Source: Spirodela intermedia (lineage: Eukaryota > Streptophyta > Magnoliopsida > Alismatales > Araceae). From it: a stretch of 64,000 nt of DNA. Of this stretch, positions 35,067 through 45,975 are shown piece after piece (positions within the stretch are counted from its first letter, which is position 1; every line of letters begins with the position of its first letter). Location: positions 5,786,001 to 5,850,000 of the forward strand of contig LR746271.1 of assembly GCA_902729315.2 (NCBI GenBank), read 5' to 3'. The translations under genes were made by a program, and so were the position numbers. The notes under the pieces were generated by a model, which was not told the origin of the DNA, made no database searches, and worked only from the letters and a program-made list of their open reading frames with translations.

Positions 35067-35488
35067 ATCCAGTTCATGTTAAAAAAAAAAAAAGGCACCG
35101 TTAACTCGACCTCTTTATTTTACCCCAATTAACAAACGAAATGCATTGAATTAAAATTCATCAAGTCAGTTGAGATATTCACTTCATTTCTTCAAATCAC
35201 CTGATATTTTCCGAAATTTTAGGCATTTCTCGAAAGTTCTACAAATACAGCCTGCCGCTTCCCCTCAGTAAATAGGTCCGAGCAACAAAACAAATTAAAA
35301 AAAATAAAAATCCATGGTTACTGGCTGATCGTAAACTGTAATACGTGGGAAAGCAGTTCCTCCTGCCCCTACAAAAATCACAGAAATGAATCATTTATAT
35401 ATAAATATATAAAAATATATATTTATATAATATTTGGGTAATATATTGAATAAAAAAATGCAAAGTAATGCAATAGACTGAGGATTCT

Positions 35489-35930
35489 AGCTCACCTGTT
35501 CTTCAGATGAGAGACATTTCTAGCCCTGAAATTTTAAGAAAAAAAAAAACTTATTTACTCGAATACCATTTGAAAGAGAATGCATATACTGAGTGAGGCT
35601 CCTGCTTCACCTGTTCTTCATGGGGAAAATCCTGCCTCTGGTAAGAAAAAAGGAAAAAAAAAAACCCAGTTTTCTGTGAGGAAGGAAAACCATTCTGAAA
35701 ATAAAATAAAATAAAAAAATAAAAATCAAAGCATTGATTGATTTCCTGCTTCACCTGTTCTTTCTTCACGGGGAAAATTCTGCCTGTGAAAAGAAAAAAA
35801 AGAAAAAAAAAACAGTTTTCTTTGGGGAAGGAAAAACCATTTTGAAAAAAAGAAAAAGAAAGGAAAAGTCAACGCATAGATGGAGCTCCTGCTTCACCTG
35901 TTCGTCATGGGAAACATTTCTGCCTCTGGA
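35489..35930 (-). repeat. degenerate tandem array of the CYP23 terminal exon, about 143-bp unit
   Basis: The plus-strand block CTCCTGCTTCACCTGTTC recurs at 35886, 35743 and 35599, with a weaker copy at about 35489, giving a 143-144 base period for the first three. Each unit reads, on the minus strand, as an A/T-rich spacer with a long pyrimidine tract, a CAG acceptor, a short exon-like stretch around GGCAGRATTTTCCCC, and an ACAG|GTGAAG donor-like end. The unit at 35905-35925 is the one used here as the last CYP23 exon. Confidence 0.8.
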
Positions 35931-38900
35931 GAGCAATGAAAAGAAAACCCTATTTAGTTCTGAGGACAATCTCCGTCTGAGAGAGAGCGCTCGAGGAAAG
36001 GAACCCAATTCACCTGTCTTTCTATCTCGACGGCAGCCTCAGCAAGCTTCCTCTTCAGCATGAACCGTTCTTCATCACAGCTCTCATTCGTAGTGTCTAC
36101 AGCTCCAATAGGAGATCAAAATTAGCAAATCACACCTTCTGGGGTACAATCAAACTCTGAAAGATTGAAATCCCAAATCGCGCTATGCCAACCCGGCTGT
36201 AATCCGCTATCAAATCGGCCCATGTGGCCCTAAATCGTAGTCAATCTGCCCATTGGGAAGGAAGATTTCCTGCATGGTTTTGGCCTAGATGATTTGTATG
36301 CATGGTATAAACACTAGATCATATTGTGACAAAAAAAAATGTAAAATTTCTATCACCCTACCCGATTTATTCACGGTTCAGTATCATGCAACTATGTGAT
36401 GAAATTAAATTTGTTGAGAAAATTGAGAAAAATTGTTGCGGTTGAAAAGATCTTGTAAGGAATCATATGAAAAATTTATTCCCGTAGAGGCTAAAGTTTA
36501 TGGAGAAAAACTCATCCACTGATCGCGATAGAGTGGGCATGGGCATGTTGGCATAGAATTAGCAGATCAATGCAGTGGAAAAATAAATAAATCTGAAAAT
36601 ATAAGCATAGTATATATTTCGGAGGTTATATTGTGATTTCTTAGAAAAGTGAAGAAATCTGCTTCTCACCATAATAGTATGTTGACAAAATTGTGATCCG
36701 TTCAACTGGCTGCAAGTAGAAAAGTAATGTAGTATTAGTTAAGATTTTTGGGAATACTGGGCGAAGAAACACAAGTAGCCCGTCGGAAAAATAACAATAA
36801 ATAAGGAAAAAAAATTAATAGATAATGTTCTTCTGAAAAATAAGAAAGACAACATACCATCACGAAAATCCCTTCCATACGAGTTGGAAGTTCTTCAAGC
36901 TTTTTCAATGTCTCATCACCTTTAGTCATTCTTCCGAAGACGGCATACTGAATATGGCCACTTTCATATAAATAGAGAGCCTAAAATAAAATAAAAAATC
37001 CAGATAGGAAGGCTAATAATGACGAAAATCTACCTGACCGTCAAGATGAGGTGCATCTCCGAGAAGGATTGAAAAAGAGGATCCGCCACTATTTGGATTG
37101 GAATATCTACGAAAATAATTATATGATGTTACCAACTATCACTGACACAATGAATCACAAGAAACTAGAAGGAGCCGTTCTGAAGAAAAATAACGATTAA
37201 GGAATCAGTGGTTTTCCTTAAGGTGCTGCACATTCAAATGACAACGTCTTGAGTGATACATATGTTCAGATAGGTAAAGAAACGAAGGCATCATTATAAA
37301 GAAAAAGACCCTCCCAGTATATGAATTATTTTCATTAAAGGGTCCAGAATAAATTAGGATCACCTTCCCATTGAAAGAATTCCTCTCACGTGCTTGACAC
37401 TACTGAATTCATCGATAACTGTTTTCTCGGCCTCAATCTTTTGTTTGTCATTCATTGGGGCAGACCTTCCCCCCGCAACGTCAGCTACTTGGGCAACAAA
37501 ACCCTTGTCGACCTATAAGCACCCAGATTCTGTATGATCAAAAAGGAGGAGGAGGAGTAGGAGGAGAGGTAATTGAAAGGTTAATTACCCGGAAGAAATG
37601 GTTGGTGTTGTAGCACCCTAGGCGGACAAGCCTGAATATGTGCTCAACTGTTCTGGGAGCAACGCGAGGGAAAAATCCAAACTCGATATCACCATAGTTT
37701 GTCTGTAAAATAGAGAAATTTTATAAGATGTTTATTGAATGAAATTTCTTCATTCGTACATCCACAGACCACAATGAACAGTAAAGTAGACTATGACAAA
37801 CTTTGACCTTCAATCTATGAGCAATGTCACGTGCAAGTCAGTTCTCAAGCATTTATTGATAAAATTGACTTATAACCTTATTATTTGTACACATATTATT
37901 CATCTTCAAGCCATCCAAATAAACCCCTTGGTGCCAAAACTAATCATTGATCAACCCCACAGAGAAGAAAGTTTAGCTAGTCAGAACCATGGTATGCAGT
38001 TCCGATATACACAATCGGTGATTCAAAAGTACCTTTAGGAAATGAGACATTGAATCAACAGAAGAGCGTAATCAGAACGCTCATGCAAGAACATGTTTCC
38101 AAAAACCTTAATAATTGTCTCTGGCTATCCGGTAATAAATTTAGACATATGCCTTAAGAACTGGAGCTTAGATGGCAAATAAGGTTCTTAGAATATGGCA
38201 ACATGAGACGGAAGACAAGTCGAAACTGGGGAGCCTGAGCAAACCAAATATCCCCCCGTCTTATGCACCGTTTATCAGAAAGCATTGATCTCAGCAAACA
38301 CAACCGAGGTTGTGGCACACAATGATCTTGTGTGAAAAAAGAAACTTTGGAAAGCAGGGCAGGAACCAGTATCTCGGTTTCATGGAGCAGTTTGCATCTC
38401 TGAGTGAGTCTGACATGAGAGATTCTCAAGGGTTCCATCTGGTGTAATAGATGAAATATTATATATATTTAGTCATTAACTATTTCTCACATTAATTAAG
38501 ATGACTCAAAAGTTCGCTTCTGCCATTTATTTTATGCACTGAATCAATCAGTAATCACCTGGTCTTGGTGAAAGAAAAATCCAATTCAACCGCCATAGGA
38601 ACTCTCTTTGTGGTTGGTCACATGTGGTACGCCTTGAAATTTAGAGATAATTATGGTTTCTCTTCTCTATCTACGAAGGTGTAATTCAATTCTCCAAGAT
38701 GCCCATTTTTTTCCCTACATTTCCCTGGAGGGTTATGTTTAGTTACAGCTTACATGTAAAACTTAAAAAATAAAAATTGGCAACGAGAAGGTGGCACACC
38801 CTAAACGAGAGAATCAAGCGGCCTAGAAAATATATAGGGAAATCAATAGTGGATATGTGATTCTCGCTTATAAATAAAACAGTTGGACTGAAATATTTTA

Positions 38901-39498
38901 CATTGGATTGAGAAGCATGGAATTTTCTGAACCATGATATCCACACTCGGAAGCCAACGTTTTCAAAGATCACCAAAATAATAGAAAGAAACACAGTTTA
39001 AAGTTCAAAAATAACACCACAACTAAAATTTGGTCTTAAACCGCTATACCACATCAGGGTGTAAAATTCAACAGAACACCACAATTGGCGTGCCAATTTA
39101 AAGAACTAGAAAAATTCATGCCGCAGAAACGAAAGATGATTGACACCCCGCCTAATACTTCCATGACGGGTACCAACTCATGAATTAAACAACGGAAGAC
39201 ACAGTACATGAATAAATCGGCGGAGTCCGACATCACTTGACCTAACTGCCACATCGCCATGACAATGAAGATGAATGAGTATGAAATAACCGTGCATCCC
39301 CAAATGAGCGATCGAGAAAAACGGGGACGAGAAAAGGACCTGGAAGACCACGCGAATCGACCCGAGATCGGTGTCATCGTACGAAGCGCCGGCCCGACCA
39401 GAAGACGACGCCAGGACGACGAAAACTAGGGTAAGAAGGGAGATCAGACCCCCGCCGCCTCCAATGGCACCAGCGCCACCTCCACCACTCCCTCCCAT
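35905..39498 (-). CDS. CYP23: peptidyl-prolyl cis-trans isomerase CYP23-like (secretory cyclophilin)
   Basis: Cyclophilin-type isomerase expected in the endomembrane lumen. Eight minus-strand exons, 39340..39498, 37589..37702, 37364..37512, 37034..37106, 36858..36947, 36670..36709, 36014..36096 and 35905..35925, give 242 residues. A Gly-rich N-terminus is followed by a hydrophobic signal segment (LISLLTLVFVVLA). Domain landmarks are TNYGDIEFGFFP, NHFFRVDKGFVAQVAD (cyclophilin FHRV..Q region), LSMGR, SSFSILLGDAPHLDGQ and YAVFGR. The end (YYY, CDEERFMLKRKL, RQKCFP) matches CYP23. Exon 5 could instead start at 36980, adding 11 residues in frame; I chose the site that keeps DGQ-YAVFG contiguous. 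The last exon is one unit of a tandem array, so alternative C-termini are possible. Confidence 0.9.
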
Positions 39499-41925
39499 CG
39501 TCGTCCCCTCTGGCCGGCCTCTGCTTCCCCCATTCCCCGCCTTCTGAAAGTGGGAGGGGACTTCCCTCCGATCGCGTGGTCCCGAAAGAACTCCCTAACA
39601 CCGAATCGATCACCTGGAGAACCAATAATCTCCAACCCCCGGACGGATACTATCGGACACGACAGAGGAGCACGATTTGTTAACCCTCTCCGAGAGTACA
39701 TGTCAACTGATGCCCCTGCTCATAGGGCTCACCGTGACTGTATCAGAGTCAACGGTTGACAACGTGTCACGATGGCATATCCGTTTTAAGAAGATCCGAA
39801 CCTCGGTACTTGGGTCGGATCCTATCCCCCCCCCACTCTCTTAGTCACTGTGCCAGGACCCGCCACTTGGAGCAAAAAATAGGCCCATATTTATATATAT
39901 ATGATCAAAAATAATTAGGAAGGGTTGACTTTGCTGTCATGATTCCCCACTCGTTGTTCATATATAATTAACATATATTATGCCCTAATAATGAAAAAGT
40001 TAATAAAAAAGCAATTAGAGTGACATATTAATTACATATTATAATTAAGTCCCCCAATTATAAATAAAAAAATATTAATATAAAGAAATATACAGGGATT
40101 TTATGAAAAGTAGGAATAACGAAAAGGGTTTAATTTGCTTCATAAAAAAAGCCAGCTAATCGGATCGGCCTCGTTAACTCAGCCAGCGGGACAGTCCGTT
40201 AGTGCTAGCAGGAGGCAGTGACTCGAAACCAGTCGCAACCTTCTCTCTCTCTCTCTCTGCCCTCAAATGACGCGCACCGCTGCCGTTGTACTTACCGCCC
40301 CCGCTGCCGCTTTCAGAGACGGTAATGAAAAGTCAACCGCGCTGCAGGAAAAACAATACCGCACTGATCCGGTAACCGCCCCCCCCCCAACCCCAAAAGC
40401 AGCCAGCCAGCCAGCCACACGGACTCGCAGACTATATTAACTTCAGAGGTCCTCTCCTCTCTCTCTCCCTCTCTCCCCGTCTGACTCCAACACTTTCTCT
40501 CTCTACAGAGGGGGAGGGGGGAGTAGGTGACCTTTAATGGGATCGTATCGTGCCCTTAAACCGGCACCATTAACTAACGCTGCTGTGGCAGCTTTTTCGT
40601 CACCGCCGGTGACCATATACAGATGGTATTCGCCTCTCTCTCTCCTTATACCCGCTCGCAAGGCTGCGTGTCTTTCCGGGAAGGGGGAGACAAGGGATCC
40701 ACGTCGGATCGTGCGGAGGCAACAGCAGCTCTCCCTCACCGGCGAGTGACTATATGCCTTGTTATCGTCGTAAGAAAGGTGTATCTCGCGGTACAACGCG
40801 GGCCAAACTTGTCGCGATATTTTTTAAATGGTGCCACCTCTCGCGGAGACTGGTACGTATCAAGTTTACTTCCTCCGAAATGAGACAGTCTCGCACGTGT
40901 GCTGTCAGGCGGTGCACGCACGGTCCTCATGACCGCACGTGCGGTTGCGGGCTCCACTGATATGCTGCTAGCCAGCTCGCCGGCGTGGCAACGTCGTCCT
41001 TGGAGGCTCCAGGTCGTGGGTGGTTGTTTTGTCCTCTTCCTATTTTGTCGTCTAGCTCCCCCCGGGACCACCACCCGGAAGAGAGGGTTGGGCGGAGAAC
41101 CAAATCCGCGCCTATTGCGGGCCCACCGGCCCGCGTCGGGTCGCCGTCGCCTGACGGTGCCTGAAGCCGTGGTCATGAGTTGGCCCATGCGACCGAGCCC
41201 GGTGGCTCCTCCCGCTCTCTCTCGCCCCCGTCTCTGACCATTGGTTTGGACTTACTAATAATAGGAAAAGTCGTACCTTTTTATGAATAGCGCATGGGAT
41301 CGTCAACCATACATGACAGGCCACATTTCTATTAATTTTTCTATTTTGTAATCAAATAAAATATTTATCTCGATTCAGGAAAATAGGAAAAATCTCAGCC
41401 TCTCTAGCATGCCGTTAATCCTTATAAAAATGAATATGACATATTTTTATCATATTATTTCGACTAAAAAGATGCTATTCGTGGCAAAGAAAATACTAAT
41501 CGTTTTCCAATGAGAAATATATATTTTTTATTTTTTTCCGATGAAAAATAGGTTATATAATGGATACAATAATAATATGAAATGATCGTCGAGCCGTCAG
41601 ATCCACGGACCCAAGGACAGATAGGCTCCACCGTCCGATCTCTGGAACTTCAATCATTCGTACGACCTTGGGCGGCAGATCCGCGGCCGGCGAAGATCCA
41701 ACGGCCCAAAATGTTGACGACGAATAGGGACCATCGGATCGCGTTCCTGCTCAGCAAAGCATACATTTTGGTCGGCGCTTGGGACGGCCGCGTAATGGGT
41801 TGTTACGCACGACGGTAAATGGACGGCGGGTACGAACGAGATGACGACGATAATATAAACTTTGCGTGCGACGACAAATGAATTTTCCATTTTTCATGTG
41901 AATAAATTATAATAATGCTCTAAGC

Positions 41926-41928
<3 letters not shown>

Positions 41929-41957
<29 letters not shown>
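41929..41957. repeat. (ATT)n microsatellite
   Basis: About ten ATT units in AT-rich intergenic DNA. Confidence 0.9.
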
Positions 41958-41961
<4 letters not shown>

Positions 41962-43263
41962 ATTGATCCATATAATAATATGTTTATAGAGAAGAGAGAG
42001 TATTCCGGATCCCTTTTTTTGGACATCGACACGTAGGAAAAAGGGGGTGGGGGGGAGAGAAAATCATATATTATTTGAATATAATACGAGAAATAAGAAA
42101 TAAAATTCAGAGAACTCCCGTCATAGGCGTTGACAAATTATCACACTTTTTCTTATTTGAACCATATATTTATTTAAATATATTCGGGGGAAGCATGGAA
42201 AAATATTCGTCTTCTACCTAATTTATTTAATTAGTTGCTATTTTGGGTTAAAAACCGGAAAGGGGCCCATCTAATGATGGATATCAGGCGAGAGATAAGT
42301 GGGAAAAGGGGGGTTGATTAATCATGATTAGGGGGCGGAGGGGGGGCGACGTGGGAGGAGAGAGAAAATAATTATATTAAATTATAAAAAGTAGGAATTA
42401 ATGCAGTAAAAAAATACAAAAGAAGTGCGACCGGAGATGCTGTTCACCTCCGAGCGGGCCCCACATAAAAGGTTGGGGGAAAAAAAATTCAGATAAACAG
42501 TGTGGACAGATGGGGCGGAAAAAGAGAAAGAAGTCTAGAGAGAGAGAGAGAGAGAGAGAGAGACGCCTCTGTAAGATGCGTCTTCCCTCGCCCAAAGTCC
42601 TCACCTTCTTCTTTCTCTCTGCGTCTCCCTCTTTCTCTCTCTATCTCTATCTCTATTTCTCTCTCTTTGAGGGTGGGCTGCTCGTAGAGAAGACGGAGGA
42701 GGAGGGAGAAGAATCCAAGGGGGACAGGGGGAGGCATTAACGAACGCAGGAAATTGAAGTATTAATAGCAGCAGGCAGCAAGGAGGTGAGGGTGATATAG
42801 AATAGGGGAAGAGAAGGGAGGTCGCCCTTTCGGAGGTGGCAGCGTGGAGAGGGTGGAGGAGATTCTCCGATCCGCTTGACCTCGGTCCTGCTATTTGCTC
42901 TCCGTCGTCCTTCTCCTCCCCTTTCTTCTTTTTTTTTTTGCCCCAAATCCATACATCCGTGGGCGTACGCTACCATTGATGCGGGCTGGAAGGAGCAGAG
43001 AGGGCGCTGGTGGGTACCGTGGTCGATCTGGGGGCAGGGGGAGTTCATCTCGGAAGATTCTTCATCGGGCCTTGATTTGTTTGCCTTCTATTTTGTGATT
43101 CCGTTCCTCTGATTTTTGCGAGATTCGTTCGTCCCCAAGCACCCGTAGGCTTGATTTCCGGTTTCTCGATTCTCCGATGCGTCTCGATCGGGCGGCGGCG
43201 CTCTGGTGCGGGAGGATTTGATCGGGCTCGGGTTGTGGCCGCCGCCTGCCTGAGACAAATCCC

Positions 43264-43266
<3 letters not shown>

Positions 43267-43308
<42 letters not shown>
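43267..43308 (+). repeat. (GA)21 in the presumed 5' leader of the F-box/kelch gene
   Basis: A 42-base run of AG on the sense strand, about 155 bases upstream of the start codon. GAGA tracts at this position are known targets of plant BBR/BPC proteins; binding here is inferred. Confidence 0.9.
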
Positions 43309-43312
<4 letters not shown>

Positions 43313-43461
43313 TTTGGGTCTGTATGTTTCTCGATCCATCGATTTTACCGCCACGGCAGTGTGGATCTTCTCCTGCTTGACATTAGATCGTCAATTTAAT
43401 CCGGCCGTTCTTTAGAGTTCCGTGTTCCTCCGTGTACCTCTGTTTCTGCCTCCCCGGAGAG

Positions 43462-44685
43462 ATGTTCGAGGGCCAGCCCTGCTTGATCTCGAGGGCATTG
43501 CCGGGCTCCTGCGAGCAGGAATCCAAGTGGGCCTATATGCAGTACCATCTGCTGCATATCACCAAGAAGCCGCGGCTCCTGGATTTCCCTTCTTCCCCGG
43601 AGGAGGAGGAATCCGATGGGGGAGGTGGTGACGGGGAGCAGGGCAATTACCACTCCGGCTCCCTCATCCAGGCCCTGGGCCGGGACATCTCCATCAACTG
43701 CCTGCTCCACTGCTCGAGGTCCGACTACGGCGCTCTCGCCTCCCTGAGCCGGAGCTTCCGCTCCCTCATCCGCGGCGGCGAGCTCTACAGGCTGCGGCAG
43801 CAGAATGGGATCGTCGAGCACTGGGTCTACTTCTCCTGCAACGTCCTGGAATGGGAGGCCTTCGACCCCCACCGGCGCCGCTGGTTCCACCTTCCCCGGA
43901 TGCCCCAGCCGAACGAGTGCTTCGTGTGGTCGGACAAGGAGTCTCTCGCTGTCGGCACGGAGCTCCTGGTCTTCGGCAAGGAGGTCACCTCCCACATCGT
44001 GCTCCGATACAGCATTTTATCGAACACCTGGTCGCCGGGGGCGGAGATGAACAACCCGCGGTGCCTCTTCGGCTCCGCCAGCCTCGGAGGGATCGCCATT
44101 GTCGCAGGAGGTTGCAGCGTCCAGGGCACCATCTACAACTCCGCAGAGCTCTACAACTCGGAGACCCAGAAGTGGACCACTCTCCCCAGCATGCACACGC
44201 CGAGGAAGATGTGCTCGGGGGTGTTCATGGACAAGAAGTTCTACGTCATCGGTGGGATGAGCCCGGATGGGCTGCTGACCTGCGGGGAGGAGTTTGACCT
44301 GGAGACGGGAAGCTGGCGGCTCATCCCCAACATGTTCCCCGCCCAGGGGGGCGCGAGGGGAGCTCCGCCGCTGGTGGCGGTGGTCAACGACGAGCTCTAC
44401 GCCGCAGACTACGCCGAGAAGGCCCTGAGGAAGTACGACAAGAGCAGCAACCTGTGGATCAAACTGGGGAATCTGCCCGAGAGGCCCGTCTCGGTCAACG
44501 GCTGGGGGCTCGCCTTCCGGGCCTGCGGCGACCGGCTCATAGTCATCGGCGGGCCGCGGTCGATGAACGGGGGGAACATCGAGATCAACTCCTGGATCCC
44601 CAAGGACGAGCTCCCCGAGTGGGAGCTGATCGACAGGAAGCCATCCGGAGGCTTCGTCTACAACTGCGCGGTAATGGGCTGCTGA
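43462..44685 (+). CDS. F-box/kelch-repeat protein (SKIP11/At1g74510-like)
   Basis: Predicted substrate receptor of an SCF ubiquitin ligase. Single-exon coding region of 407 residues from the ATG at 43462; the in-frame GTG at 43432 is rejected. The N-terminus (MFEGQPCLISRALPGSCEQES) matches the conserved start of this plant subfamily. A Glu/Gly-rich linker leads to a divergent F-box at about residues 66-110. Five to six kelch blades follow, with GG pairs at IVAGGCS, YVIGGMS and VIGGPRS and paired W/Y positions such as LYNSETQKWTTLPSM. The C-terminus GGFVYNCAVMGC is also conserved. Likely cytosolic or nuclear; the substrate is unknown (relatives target phenylpropanoid enzymes, but that group is distinct). 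Upstream sequence carries a long GA tract in the probable leader. Confidence 0.92.
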   Translation: MFEGQPCLISRALPGSCEQESKWAYMQYHLLHITKKPRLLDFPSSPEEEESDGGGGDGEQGNYHSGSLIQALGRDISINCLLHCSRSDYGALASLSRSFRSLIRGGELYRLRQQNGIVEHWVYFSCNVLEWEAFDPHRRRWFHLPRMPQPNECFVWSDKESLAVGTELLVFGKEVTSHIVLRYSILSNTWSPGAEMNNPRCLFGSASLGGIAIVAGGCSVQGTIYNSAELYNSETQKWTTLPSMHTPRKMCSGVFMDKKFYVIGGMSPDGLLTCGEEFDLETGSWRLIPNMFPAQGGARGAPPLVAVVNDELYAADYAEKALRKYDKSSNLWIKLGNLPERPVSVNGWGLAFRACGDRLIVIGGPRSMNGGNIEINSWIPKDELPEWELIDRKPSGGFVYNCAVMGC

Positions 44686-45788
44686 CTCTGCAGATTAGAA
44701 TTCTGATTCGGTCGGGGTAATCTCTGCTATTTTTAGTCAACGATTCGATCATTCTGCCATTCATCATGTTCTTCTTGACATTTTTATCTCGTCTGCTTCT
44801 TTCCAATTTTTCCCCACTACGAGATTCATCAAGTTCTGGGGCAAATTATTACCTGTTTCTGCCCTCACATCCACAGATTCAACCCTTTAAATTCAGATGC
44901 ATGATCTGTGTAATGCCCAAAAATTCCAAAAAAAATAAATCCTTCTTTTATTCGCTTTTTTTCTACGTCGGAAGAATTAACCCCACCACGGAAATCGGGT
45001 AAAACTCCTCAATCGAAAAAATATTGGATGCTAGAAGAGAAAAAGTGTTTGCAGCAGAACCTTGGGGCTTCTATGCTGTTGCCATCAGATGATCGGCGTC
45101 TGTTCCTGAAAGACTCGTCTTTTACGCCCAAAATCATATTCATATACGTCACTATATATGAATATATATTAATGCATGGTTGAATCTGGGCCAAGTTTGC
45201 TGTTCTGATGAAGGAAAGATTGATGGTAAATGTGCTCTCTTTATTCGTCTGAGGAAGACGATCGGCGTGGGGATGCTTCTGTGATTGGGAACCGATAGCG
45301 AGCATTTGAAACCCACCTGGGTTTCAATCAAGATCGCACATTTTCTTCTCTAATGGAATGCAGGACTCCGATCGGTCAAACCCACTTGGGATCATCTGTT
45401 CTGTGCAATATTTTGGATTTCTTCTGTGTTCTTGAGTTTCTGGATCTGCACAGATGATGCTGAGAAGAATGAGTAGCAGCTCAGCCAATTCTTCCTCTGT
45501 CTGAATAATCTCTTGGAAATATATCGTAGCCGTAAAACTATGCATGAAAATGTATTTTTCTTTTTTAGGATTCTAAGGGGTGATCATATGCCCGGGTTGA
45601 CCCAGCTCTCTCTCTCTCTCTATCTCTTTCTCTCTCCACGAGTTTGATCTTCTTCTTCTATCATAGTCAGCAGCTTGTGCTCACTAAAATAAATACATCA
45701 TACATAATGTGCTCCCATGTTCGTGGAAATGGCTGAAAGAAGGCTCCTTTTCTGGCTTCCTCTCTCGTTAATCAAACCGGGTAACGTT
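44686..45788. other. intergenic region downstream of the F-box gene
   Basis: AT-rich 3' flank. A small AT-only inverted repeat (45136-45146 against 45155-45165) and a CT run at 45605-45640 are present, and no gene is supported. Confidence 0.6.
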
Positions 45789-45832
45789 GGGCCTGATTAA
45801 TGGGCCTCATGCCCAACTCTGCCCAACCCCTC
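45789..45832 (+). promoter_or_regulatory. Site II-type elements upstream of the MAG2-like gene
   Basis: TTGGGCCTG, ATGGGCCTC and two GCCCAAC elements within 45 bases, 145-190 bases before the chosen start codon. This is a typical plant housekeeping promoter arrangement. Confidence 0.5.
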
Positions 45833-45975
45833 GATAATCGACTATGGATATTATCCGACCCGTTAAATCCTTTGATCCGAATAAACGAACTTATCGGATC
45901 CTCCTCCCCTCCCCGTCTTCAACACGGAGCAGTCGAGAGAAAGACAGAGAGAGAGAGAAGAGAGATCGAGATCGG

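Larger units (their letters stand above)
39499..43461. other. long intergenic region between CYP23 and the F-box gene
   Basis: 39.5-40.1 kb is the CYP23 promoter side, with (C)n runs and AT-rich sequence. 40.2-41.2 kb is an isolated GC-rich block with overlapping frames on both strands and CACGTG cores near 40900 and 40937, but no family I recognise. 41.3-42.4 kb is AT-rich, with an (ATT)n run at 41929-41957 and repeated CCGTCCGATC/CCAACGGCCC/CATCGGATC motifs at 41625-41745. 42.5-43.46 kb is probably the promoter and leader of the F-box gene and carries GA runs at 42537-42562 and 43267-43308. Confidence 0.5.

Noticed and set aside
40736-41188. 150-codon minus frame in the GC-rich island
   Set aside because: Arg/Pro-rich, no domain, and overlapped by frames on the other strand. 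I treat it as composition-driven.
45136-45165. 11-bp inverted repeat downstream of the F-box gene
   Set aside because: It consists almost only of A and T in an AT-rich stretch, so chance is a sufficient explanation.
45844-45975. In-frame upstream ATG extending the MAG2-like protein by 44 residues
   Set aside because: The extension is largely translated GA repeat (Arg/Glu/Asp) and lies at the expected transcription start region; the ATG at 45976 fits the family better.
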